A stretch of 12,789 bases of DNA from JBJXGC01 sp046154545 (lineage in GTDB: Bacteria > Chloroflexota > Dehalococcoidia > Tepidiformales > Tepidiformaceae): NCBI GenBank assembly GCA_046154545.1, contig JBJXGC010000041.1:1-12789 (forward strand), in the 5' to 3' direction. Every line of letters starts with the position of its first letter. Positions within the stretch are counted from its first letter, which is position 1. Both the position numbers and the translations under genes were made by a program. The notes under the pieces were generated by a model. The model was not told the DNA's origin. It made no database searches and worked only from the letters and a program-made list of their open reading frames with translations. This document shows, piece after piece, positions 5,817 through 11,961 of the stretch.

Positions 5817-7241
5817 GTGCCAGATGCGACCGACCTCTCCGCCCTCTTTCGCCCGCGTTCAGTCGCTGTCGCCGGGGCATCGACCAATGTCGATAGCGCC
5901 GGGCATGACTACGTGCGCTCCCTCCAGGTCTTCGGCTTCGCCGGCCCTGTCTACCCGATCAACCCGAAGGCGGACGAGATCGCCGGGCTGAAAGCCTATC
6001 CCTCGGTCGCGGCGGTGCCGGGCGAGATCGACCTCGTGATCTCCTGCGTGCCCGCCGGTGCGGTGCTGGAGCTCATCGACCAGTGTGGCGCGAGGGGGGT
6101 GCGGTTCCTCCACCTCTTCACGGCACGCTTCAGCGAGACGGGCGATGAGGCGGCCGCCGGGCTCGAACGAGAGGTCGAACGGCGGGCTGCTGCCGCCGGC
6201 GTGCGGATCTTGGGCCCGAACGGTATGGGCCTCTATCACCCGGCGGCCGGGCTCGCCTTCCGCCCCGACCTGCCGACGGATGGCGGCCAGGTGGCCTTCC
6301 TCAGCCAGAGCGGCAACAACGCCGTCGAGGTCGTCCTCCGTGGGCACGCCCGCGGGCTGCGCTTCGGCAAGGTCGCGAACTACGGCAACGGCATGGACAT
6401 CACGCCCGCCGTCATGCTCCGCTACCTGGCGGACGACCCCGAGACGAGCGTCATCGGCGCTTACGTCGAGGGGGTCCCCGGCGGCCGCGCCTTCTTCGAG
6501 GCGGCCCGGGCTGCGGCGGCGAAGAAGCCGGTCATCGTCCACAAGGCAGGGCGGACGGCGGCCGGGGCCCGGTCGGCGGCCTCACACACGGCCGCCCTCG
6601 CTGGGGCGGCGGAACTCTGGTCGGCCGCCCTTCGCCAGGCCGGCGCCATCGAAGCCCGCAGCCAGGAGCAGCTGCTCGACCTCATGGTCGGCGCCTCGTT
6701 AATGAAGCCCATCACAGGGCGCCGGGCGGCGGTCGTCGGGGGAGGTGGCGGGCGCAGCGTGCAGTCGGCCGACGCCTGTGAGGAGAACGGCCTTGAGGTG
6801 CCGCCGCTCCCGGCCGCGACGCGCGAGAAGGTCCGCGAGCGGGCGCCTGCGCTTGCCGACTGGATCGGCAACCCGGTGGACCAGTCGATCCTCGCCGGGT
6901 CGGGCCTGAGTTCGAACGGCCTGCTTGAACTGATGTTGAAGGACGATGTCTACGATTTCGCCATCGCCAATATCGGCGAGGACTGGTTCTTCGGCCGCCC
7001 GGACGGGGATGAGCGGCTCGTCCACGCATGCAACCGGCTGACGGCGATCATCGCGGCGTCAGCGAAGCCGGTGGGTGTCGTGCTCGGCGCGACGGAGACG
7101 ATGAACGCCGGGTACCGGGCGCTGGTCGATACGGTCAGGGACAGCTTTACGACGGCAGGGATCGCCGTCTTCCCCAGCCCGGAGCGGGCGGCCTGGACTA
7201 TCGGGCGCCTGGCTGCGCGTCAAACACCACTACCCGGTTGA
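5817..7241 (+). CDS. CoA-binding acyl-CoA synthetase, ADP-forming alpha-subunit type
   Basis: The 474-aa protein resembles the alpha subunit of ADP-forming acetyl/acyl-CoA synthetases, which conserve energy from thioesters by making ATP. It begins with a CoA-binding Rossmann domain (FRPRSVAVAGAS near residue 12; YPINPKADEIAG near 46). A succinyl-CoA-synthetase-like flavodoxin domain follows (VAFLSQSGNNAVEVV), with the phosphorylatable histidine in SHTAALAG at H257. A third CoA-ligase domain starts near 300 (RRAAVVGGGGG). The length equals a stand-alone alpha subunit. No ATP-grasp beta subunit is fused or adjacent, so the partner must be elsewhere or the reaction differs. The frame opens at 5694, but the GTG at 5817 is chosen because the conserved region starts there and TATAAT lies 6 nt upstream. 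The 3' end overlaps the convergent antitoxin gene by 44 bp. Confidence 0.88.
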   Translation: MPDATDLSALFRPRSVAVAGASTNVDSAGHDYVRSLQVFGFAGPVYPINPKADEIAGLKAYPSVAAVPGEIDLVISCVPAGAVLELIDQCGARGVRFLHLFTARFSETGDEAAAGLEREVERRAAAAGVRILGPNGMGLYHPAAGLAFRPDLPTDGGQVAFLSQSGNNAVEVVLRGHARGLRFGKVANYGNGMDITPAVMLRYLADDPETSVIGAYVEGVPGGRAFFEAARAAAAKKPVIVHKAGRTAAGARSAASHTAALAGAAELWSAALRQAGAIEARSQEQLLDLMVGASLMKPITGRRAAVVGGGGGRSVQSADACEENGLEVPPLPAATREKVRERAPALADWIGNPVDQSILAGSGLSSNGLLELMLKDDVYDFAIANIGEDWFFGRPDGDERLVHACNRLTAIIAASAKPVGVVLGATETMNAGYRALVDTVRDSFTTAGIAVFPSPERAAWTIGRLAARQTPLPG

Positions 7242-7575
7242 CTCTGGTGGCCTCCGCGCCTTCGTCATCGCACCCCTTCTCGACCGCGTCGAACGTCAGC
7301 GTGTACCCCCACAGTCCAAGGAGCTTATCGAAGCTGCGAAGGCTTGGGTTCGCAGCACCCGACTCCAGCTTTGCGATGTAGGACTGAGTCACGCCAGCCT
7401 GCCGGGCGAGTTCGGTCTGCGAGAGGGCGAGTGCCTTTCGCACCCGGATCACTATGCGCGCCACATCGCGCGACGTGCGACTCTCGGCGAGCGCCCTCGC
7501 GATGCCGGGATGCTTCGCGAGGCGTGCGCGAGCATCTTCCCAGGATGAGAACGAGGTCTCTGTGGAGAGTTTCAT
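7198..7575 (-). CDS. HigA-like antitoxin, XRE/Cro HTH family
   Basis: The 125-aa protein has an alpha-helical N-terminus (FSSWEDARARL, residues 9-19) and a Cro/C1-type helix-turn-helix at about 46-85 (LSQTELARQAGVTQSYIAKLESG), the layout of HigA-type antitoxins. It should neutralise the toxin encoded just upstream and repress the operon through the HTH. Its ATG overlaps the toxin stop in a 4-bp ATGA junction. It has a near-perfect AAGGAGG (7584-7590) with 8-nt spacing inside the toxin 3' end, which should give good translation. The last 44 bp overlap the convergent CoA-binding gene, so the C-terminal tail is encoded opposite that gene. Confidence 0.88.
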   Translation of the reverse strand: MKLSTETSFSSWEDARARLAKHPGIARALAESRTSRDVARIVIRVRKALALSQTELARQAGVTQSYIAKLESGAANPSLRSFDKLLGLWGYTLTFDAVEKGCDDEGAEATRVNRVVVFDAQPGAR

Positions 7576-7937
7576 TGAGGCGACCTCCTTTGGGTGAGCC
7601 AGGTGTCGAATATCACGAGGGCACGGTCGATGGCGCGGGCGGGGTTCCGTGCCATGTCTGACTTGGCGACCACGTCGAGGACGATGAATGCCGACTCGCC
7701 GGGCACTGGTGCGAACAGGACCCGATACGCGGGACTGGTCATCACTCGGATCTCCCAGAGGGCTCGGTGCGGCACATGCTTCAGCCGCTTGAAGCGTTTG
7801 ATGGAGGCATCGGTGCCGTACTCTGAGAGGAGATCGATGCCATCGACGATCGAGCTTGCCGATGCGCTGCTGCTGCGGGCGATGCGTTCGATTGCGCGCT
7901 CAACCCCGTCCTCCACATAGACCTGAAATCTGGGCAC
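7572..7937 (-). CDS. RelE/HigB-like (Gp49-type) toxin
   Basis: The 121-aa protein matches the phage Gp49-like/HigB branch of the RelE superfamily, whose members cleave mRNA at the ribosome. The diagnostic order is a basic helix-turn (KRFKRLKHVPHRALWEIRVM, about 47-66), YRVLF, a FIVLDVVAKSD strand, and a C-terminal helix with A-x3-A-x2-R (ARAIDRA). The toxin-first order with the HTH antitoxin second is that of higBA. The start is GTG (7935-7937); ATG at 7937-7939 is in another frame. No Shine-Dalgarno sequence precedes it. A TGATAC box 9 nt upstream suggests a leaderless or very short-leader message. Exact target specificity is unknown. Confidence 0.82.
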   Translation of the reverse strand: MPRFQVYVEDGVERAIERIARSSSASASSIVDGIDLLSEYGTDASIKRFKRLKHVPHRALWEIRVMTSPAYRVLFAPVPGESAFIVLDVVAKSDMARNPARAIDRALVIFDTWLTQRRSPQ

Positions 7938-7948
7938 ATGGTCAGGGT

Positions 7949-7964
7949 ATCACTTATGGGTGAT
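7949..7964. promoter_or_regulatory. Inverted repeat at the toxin-antitoxin promoter, candidate operator
   Basis: ATCAC (7949-7953) and GTGAT (7960-7964) form a perfect 5-bp dyad with a 6-nt spacer, 12 nt upstream of the toxin GTG. It overlaps the TGATAC -10-like box (7947-7952, minus strand). This is where a HigA-type autorepressor would be expected to bind. The repeat is short, so chance is possible. Confidence 0.4.
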
Positions 7965-8000
7965 TCCTGCATGAGTAGCGCCATCCGCCGCGCATCCGTG

Positions 8001-8006
8001 TAGCAT
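8001..8006 (+). promoter_or_regulatory. -10-like box upstream of the VOC gene
   Basis: TAGCAT lies 30 nt upstream of the ATG at 8037. Transcription would start near 8013 and give a short leader containing GGAGGA (8026-8031), 5 nt from the start. No clear -35 box is visible. Confidence 0.4.
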
Positions 8007-8036
8007 CCCGCGACAAGCACCCGTTGGAGGAATCCT

Positions 8037-8447
8037 ATGTCCATCAAGCTCGCCAAAGACTCTATCGACCTCGGCATCGTCGTCAGTGATGGGCCGAAGG
8101 CGCTCGCCTTCTATCGCGATACCCTCGGCTTCGACCACGTCGCCACCACGCCGATGCCCGGCGGGGGCGGGACGATGGAGCGGCTGATGTGTGGCACCAG
8201 CCTGATCAAGGTTGTCGTCCCGGAGAAGGCGCCGGCGGCGAAGGCCCCGCCCGGCGGCATCCAGGGCGCCTATGGGCTGCGCTACTGGACGATCTCGATC
8301 ACGAACCTGGACGACATCCTGGCGAAGTGTGGCGCGGCCGGCTACAAGGTCGTGGTCCCGCGCCGGACGGCCCGCCCGGGCCTCGATATTGGCATCGTCG
8401 AAGACCCGGACGGCAACTGGGTGGAGTTCATCGAAGCGACCGCCTGA
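8037..8447 (+). CDS. VOC/glyoxalase-fold protein
   Basis: This 136-aa protein has the two beta-alpha-beta3 halves of the vicinal oxygen chelate superfamily. The first half carries ALAFYRDTLGFDHV (about 22-35), and the second carries ISITNLDDILAKCGAAGYKVV followed by the hallmark IVEDPDGNWVEFIE near the C-terminus. The final metal-ligand glutamate (E130) is present. The first-strand histidine usually found is replaced by Leu (IDLGIVV), and no clear histidine takes the third position. The metal site therefore looks incomplete and the activity may be non-classical (binding or resistance type rather than glyoxalase I). The start is supported by GGAGGA 5 nt upstream. It may be read with the following LLM oxidoreductase, but a hairpin and a new -10-like box lie between them. 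Confidence 0.85.
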   Translation: MSIKLAKDSIDLGIVVSDGPKALAFYRDTLGFDHVATTPMPGGGGTMERLMCGTSLIKVVVPEKAPAAKAPPGGIQGAYGLRYWTISITNLDDILAKCGAAGYKVVVPRRTARPGLDIGIVEDPDGNWVEFIEATA

Positions 8448-8457
8448 CAAGCCTGGT

Positions 8458-8484
8458 AGCCGCGGCCCACAGCGGCCGCGGGCT
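8458..8484 (+). terminator. GC-rich hairpin after the VOC gene
   Basis: AGCCGCGGCC (8458-8467) pairs with GGCCGC then GGCT (8474-8484) over ten base pairs, with one bulged G at 8480 and a 6-nt loop. It starts 11 nt after the VOC stop codon. No T-tract follows, so it is a factor-independent terminator only in the loose sense, or an RNA 3'-end stabiliser. Confidence 0.45.
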
Positions 8485-8527
8485 GCCGCACGTCGCCGAG
8501 CGCTGACTGCGACAACCCCGGACTGCG

Positions 8528-8533
8528 TAGGAT
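8528..8533 (+). promoter_or_regulatory. -10-like box upstream of the LLM oxidoreductase gene
   Basis: TAGGAT lies 22 nt upstream of the GTG start at 8556. A start site near 8540 would give a very short leader with CGGAGG (8544-8549) 6 nt from the GTG. The -35 region is not recognisable. Confidence 0.35.
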
Positions 8534-8555
8534 CGCGCCACAGCGGAGGTACCTC

Positions 8556-9596
8556 GTGGACTTTGGCATCGCCCTTACTCCCTCGCCCGAATCGTGGAAG
8601 ACGGTGAAGCGGGCCGAAGAGCTCGGATTCACCCACGCCTGGTTCTACGACTCGCAACTCCTCTATACCGACGTGTTCATCGCGATGGCCCTGGCGGCCG
8701 AGCACACGTCGCGGATTAAGCTCGGGACGGGCGTGCTGATCCCATCGAACCGGATCGCGCCGGTCGCCGCCAACTGCTTCGCCTCGCTGAACGCGCTGGC
8801 GCCGGGGCGCGTGATCTTCGGCGTTGGTACCGGGTTCACGGGACGGAACACGATGGGCCTGCCCGCCCAGAAGCTCTCGGCGATGGCGGAGTACAACAGC
8901 ATCGTCCGGACGATGCTCGGGGCCGGGACCGCGACCTTCGCGACCGAAGGAAAGACGCGGAAGGTGCGCTTCCTCAACCCCGAAAACGGCATGCTGAACA
9001 CGGACGACGCGGTCCCGCTCCATATCTCCGCCTTTGGCCCGAAAGGGATGGCGCTGACCGCGGCGACGGCCGACGGTTGGGTGACCTTTATGGGCCCGGC
9101 CGAGCGGGCGGCGGCACAGGCGGCGGAGCTCGACGCTGCCTGCAAGCAGGCGGGCCGCGAACCGGCCTCGCTCTATCGGACGGTGTTTACGCTTGGCTGC
9201 GTGCTTGGGGAAGGGGAGGCGGCGGATGGCCCCCGGGCGATGGCCCAGGCGGGCCCCGGCGTGGCGGTGGGCTGGCACGGGATGGTGGAGCGCTTCTGGC
9301 CGGGGAGCGCGGAGACGGTCGCGCCGGCCTTCCGGGAGGCGTACGAACGGTATGAGCCGGCGGACGCCCGCTACCTCTCGCTGCACAAGGGCCACCTGCT
9401 CTTTGTGCGCGAGGACGAGCGGCAGTTCGTCTCAGGCGAGGCGATCCGGAGCGGCACCCTCACGGGCACGCGGGCAGAGATTCGCGAGCGGGTGGCGACG
9501 GTCCAGGCGGCGGGCTACGATCAGCTCACGGTGCAGTTGATCTACAAGCACGAAGACGCAGTCGAGGACTGGGCGAAGGCCTTCGAACTGGCGTGA
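8556..9596 (+). CDS. LLM class flavin/F420-dependent oxidoreductase
   Basis: This 346-aa protein is a luciferase-like monooxygenase family TIM barrel, the group that includes F420-dependent methylene-tetrahydromethanopterin reductase-like enzymes. Key stretches are the N-terminal FGIALTPSPESWKTVKRAEELGF, the second-strand AWFYDSQLLYTDVF, IKLGTGVLIPSNR, and GRVIFGVGTGFTGRNTMG with the glycine-rich cofactor loop. LHISAFGPKGMALTAATADGWVTFM is typical of the C-terminal half of the barrel. F420 rather than FMN is suggested by similarity to Chloroflexota/actinobacterial members but cannot be proved here. The substrate is unknown. The start is GTG with CGGAGG 6 nt upstream. The gene converges with the DinB-like gene across a 121-bp gap containing a long dyad. 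Confidence 0.9.
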   Translation: MDFGIALTPSPESWKTVKRAEELGFTHAWFYDSQLLYTDVFIAMALAAEHTSRIKLGTGVLIPSNRIAPVAANCFASLNALAPGRVIFGVGTGFTGRNTMGLPAQKLSAMAEYNSIVRTMLGAGTATFATEGKTRKVRFLNPENGMLNTDDAVPLHISAFGPKGMALTAATADGWVTFMGPAERAAAQAAELDAACKQAGREPASLYRTVFTLGCVLGEGEAADGPRAMAQAGPGVAVGWHGMVERFWPGSAETVAPAFREAYERYEPADARYLSLHKGHLLFVREDERQFVSGEAIRSGTLTGTRAEIRERVATVQAAGYDQLTVQLIYKHEDAVEDWAKAFELA

Positions 9597-9609
9597 CCCT
9601 GAGAATTCG

Positions 9610-9703
9610 GACGCAAAGGTTCGAAAGGGTCGAAAGAGGCAGCGAAGATCTGGCTTACTTCATCCACCCTTTGTGTCTCTTTGTGCCTTCGAACCTTTGC
9701 GTC
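9610..9703. repeat. Long interrupted dyad between convergent genes
   Basis: GACGCAAAGGTTCGAA (9610-9625) is perfectly repeated in inverse at 9688-9703, a 16-bp stem. A second inner pairing, AAAGAG (9633-9638) with CTCTTT (9677-9682), extends it into an imperfect 94-bp hairpin. The right arm consists of short reiterated CTTTGTG/CTTTGCG units. It fills the gap between two convergent stop codons and may be a bidirectional terminator or a dispersed palindromic element. There is no flanking target duplication or T-tract that would decide. Confidence 0.75.
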
Positions 9704-9717
9704 TGACCCGGCCGCCC

Positions 9718-10179
9718 CTACGTGATCGGCCAGCGGGCCGAGGCTTCGTAGGCGTGGGCGATCGCGTGGTGGATCCAGACCTGGGCTACGAGTTCGGCTT
9801 TTGGCATCTCATAGCCGCCGAGCGTCACCACCTTCGCCAGGTCCGCATCGTCAAGGGTGGCCACGAAGGCGGCCGAGACTTTGTGGCCGGCGATGATCGC
9901 CTCGGCGACCTCTTCGCGGCTCTTCTCGTTCAGGCCGGCGATCGCCTTGTCGTTGTTCACAGCGATGCGGTCAGCGGGCATGCCGGAGAGCACCCCCGTA
10001 TCGAGCAGGGGGTAGAAGCCCTCGGCCCCGCCCGACACTGCCGCCACGTGGCGGAACGCGTCGCCGGTGGTCCACTGGTGGCCGAGCTGGTGGTCCCAGT
10101 CTTTGCAGTTGCGCGCAGCGGCAGCCGCCCGTTCGCCGGCGAACCGGATGCCGTCGACAAGCTCAGTCTTCGAAATCAT
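9718..10179 (-). CDS. DinB-like / maleylpyruvate-isomerase-N-type four-helix protein
   Basis: The 153-aa protein looks like the DinB/MDMPI superfamily, four-helix bundles that bind a metal through three histidines and often use a thiol cofactor or act in stress responses. H44 lies in WTTGDAFRHVA and H138/H142 in HHAIAHAYE, matching the usual spacing of the metal triad. The ATG at 10177-10179 is chosen because GAGGAG (10187-10192) lies 7 nt upstream; an in-frame ATG at 10218 lacks such a site and adds 13 unsupported residues. It is transcribed divergently from the methyltransferase, with 222 bp between. The substrate is unknown. Confidence 0.72.
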   Translation of the reverse strand: MISKTELVDGIRFAGERAAAAARNCKDWDHQLGHQWTTGDAFRHVAAVSGGAEGFYPLLDTGVLSGMPADRIAVNNDKAIAGLNEKSREEVAEAIIAGHKVSAAFVATLDDADLAKVVTLGGYEMPKAELVAQVWIHHAIAHAYEASARWPIT

Positions 10180-10356
10180 CTGTTTGCTCCTCGGGAAGTG
10201 TCGCGATTGTGCGGGCACGGGCAGCTGGCGGCAACGCGTGAGCGGGCGTGATGTCCGCGGCCGGGGCCATGGGCCTTCGCGCGATGGGTCCGAACCCCGA
10301 TGCTCCCCAGGCTGCCGGAATCCCGCGACCGCGGTGGGTCGCCACTACGGGGCCGT

Positions 10357-10372
10357 GCCTGGGTCCCCAGGC
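10357..10372. promoter_or_regulatory. Palindrome at the methyltransferase promoter
   Basis: GCCTGGG (10357-10363) and CCCAGGC (10366-10372) form a 7-bp inverted repeat with a 2-nt centre. It ends 16 nt upstream of the TAAGAT box and so covers the place of a -35 element. Part of it, TCCCCAGGCT (10364-10373), is also found as a direct copy at 10304-10313, exactly 60 bp away. It could be a binding site; GC-rich chance repeats cannot be excluded. Confidence 0.35.
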
Positions 10373-10388
10373 TTGCGCGATCTCCCCG

Positions 10389-10394
10389 TAAGAT
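10389..10394 (+). promoter_or_regulatory. -10 box of a leaderless promoter for the methyltransferase
   Basis: TAAGAT ends 7 nt before the ATG at 10402, the spacing expected when transcription starts at the initiation codon. There is no Shine-Dalgarno sequence between them. The -35 region (CCCAGG) is not consensus. Confidence 0.55.
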
Positions 10395-10401
10395 AGCGGC
10401 C

Positions 10402-11928
10402 ATGGCTGACGCAGTGGCGACTTACAACGAGGTCGCGTACCCCACCAACCCGAACCCGTCCTCGCACCCGGACCGGCTGGCGGTGGTCGCCCGGCTCATG
10501 GGGCTGGAGGCGGCGGGTGTAGAAGGCTGCAGCTACCTCGAACTCGGCTGCGGCGACGGGATGAACCTGATCCCGATGGCCGAAGCGTTGCCCAACGCCC
10601 GCTTCGTTGGGGTCGATATCTCTGCCAGTGCGGTGGCCCGCGGCCAGCAGGCGATCGCTGAGATCGGGCTGACTAACGTGACGGTCACGCAGGGGGACAT
10701 CCTCAAGCTCCCTGGCGGGCTCGGGAGCTTTGATTACGTCGTGGCCCACGGTGTCTACTCCTGGGTGCCGCCGAACGTGCGCGACGCCCTCCTCAAGGCT
10801 TGCGCTGCCCATCTCGCCCCTCACGGCGTCGCCTACGTCAGCTACAACGCGATGCCCGGCGGCCACATCCGGAACATGGTCCGGGAGATGATGCTCTTCC
10901 ACGTCCGCGAACTGACGGACCCGGCCGAGCGGATCGCCGAGGCGAAGGCCTTCCTTGGCTTCATCCTGCGGTCCGGTGAGACGCCGTACCCGGACGCCTA
11001 CCGCGCCCTGATGCTCGAGCAGGCCCAGCGCGTGGCCCGCCGGAGCGACGCGGACCTCTTTCACGACGACCTGGCGGTTATCAACGACTCCATCCACGTC
11101 GGCCAGTTCGCCGGCCATGCGTCCCAGCACGGGCTCCAGTTCCTTGGCGAAGCGGACTTCTTCGAGATGTCGCCCGGCCTGTTCGGGGACGAGGCGGCGG
11201 CGGCCCTCGGCGACATGGGCGAGCGGAACATCGTCTTCAAGGAGCAGTACCTCGACTTCCTCAAGTGCCGGCAGTTTCGCAAGACGCTGCTCTGCCGCCG
11301 CGAGGTGCAGCTCAACCGCGCCTTCAACGCGAACAGGCTCACCCCGCTCTGGGTGAGTTCCGACGCCACGCCCGAGGGTGAGCCAGGCGAAGACGGGGCA
11401 CAAACCTTCCAGAGTCCCCAGAAGGGCGCGCTGACGACGGCGAACCCGCTGGCCCGGGCGGCGCTGGCCGTGCTCGCGGCGGCCTACCCCGCGGCCCTGC
11501 GGTTCAGCGCCCTTGCCCAGGAAGCGACCGCGGCGAGCGGAGAGGCGATGACTCCGTTCAAGGCGAACGCCAGCCTCGCGGAGATCCTTCACGCGGCCTA
11601 TGGGGCCGGGGCGATCGAGCTGCACACGACGCCCCGCCATGTGGTCGCGGCACCAGGCGCGTTCCCGTTCGCGAGCGCTTGCGCGCGCTGGCAGGCGAGC
11701 CGTGGGGACGTTGTGACGAACCTGCGCCATGAAGTGGTGGAGGTCACCTCCGCGAACGGCAAGGCGCTCCTCCAGCTCTGCGATGGGACGCGAGACCGTG
11801 AGGCGCTGGTGGCGGCCCTGGCCGCCGCTTCGCAAGCGGGCGACCCGGTGGAGGTCCGGGCCGGACTGGCCGCGAGCATGGACGCGAACCTGGAGGCACT
11901 TGGGCGGATCGGGCTGCTCGTCCGGTAG
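10402..11928 (+). CDS. Class I SAM-dependent methyltransferase with regulatory domain
   Basis: The 508-aa protein starts with the family motif TYNEVAYPTNPNPSSHPDRL (7-26). The SAM-binding Rossmann fold follows, with motif I ELGCGDG (47-53), an acidic end of strand 2 at GVDIS (70-74), and YVVAHGVYSWVP. The middle part (DLFHDDLAVINDSIHVGQF, then GLQFLGEADFFEM) is the methyltransferase regulatory region (PF10119 type). The C-terminal portion has PQKGALTTANPLARAAL and a DGTRDREALVAAL helix. This architecture is that of the Rickettsia protein-lysine methyltransferases PKMT1/2, so a protein substrate is plausible but unproven. The open frame extends upstream to 10300, but the ATG at 10402 is chosen because conservation begins there and TAAGAT lies 7 nt upstream. 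Confidence 0.88.
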   Translation: MADAVATYNEVAYPTNPNPSSHPDRLAVVARLMGLEAAGVEGCSYLELGCGDGMNLIPMAEALPNARFVGVDISASAVARGQQAIAEIGLTNVTVTQGDILKLPGGLGSFDYVVAHGVYSWVPPNVRDALLKACAAHLAPHGVAYVSYNAMPGGHIRNMVREMMLFHVRELTDPAERIAEAKAFLGFILRSGETPYPDAYRALMLEQAQRVARRSDADLFHDDLAVINDSIHVGQFAGHASQHGLQFLGEADFFEMSPGLFGDEAAAALGDMGERNIVFKEQYLDFLKCRQFRKTLLCRREVQLNRAFNANRLTPLWVSSDATPEGEPGEDGAQTFQSPQKGALTTANPLARAALAVLAAAYPAALRFSALAQEATAASGEAMTPFKANASLAEILHAAYGAGAIELHTTPRHVVAAPGAFPFASACARWQASRGDVVTNLRHEVVEVTSANGKALLQLCDGTRDREALVAALAAASQAGDPVEVRAGLAASMDANLEALGRIGLLVR

Positions 11929-11937
11929 TGAGCGCGG

Positions 11938-11943
11938 TACGAT
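11938..11943 (+). promoter_or_regulatory. -10-like box upstream of the MOSC gene
   Basis: TACGAT lies 9 nt after the methyltransferase stop and 18 nt before the MOSC ATG. It is followed by GGGGAG (11951-11956) with 5-nt spacing. It could give the MOSC gene its own transcript, although read-through from the methyltransferase across the 33-nt gap is equally likely. Confidence 0.3.
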
Positions 11944-11961
11944 GACGGCCGGGGAGCAGCA

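Noticed and set aside
7950..9395. A 481-codon minus-strand frame opposite the VOC and LLM genes
   Set aside because: The composition is Arg/Gly/His-rich and it covers two genes with clear family motifs on the other strand.
10180..10401. Short minus-strand frames in the DinB-methyltransferase gap (60-75 codons)
   Set aside because: Products are Arg/Pro/Ala-rich without motifs, one starts on the reverse of the methyltransferase CCATGG, and no ribosome site was found.
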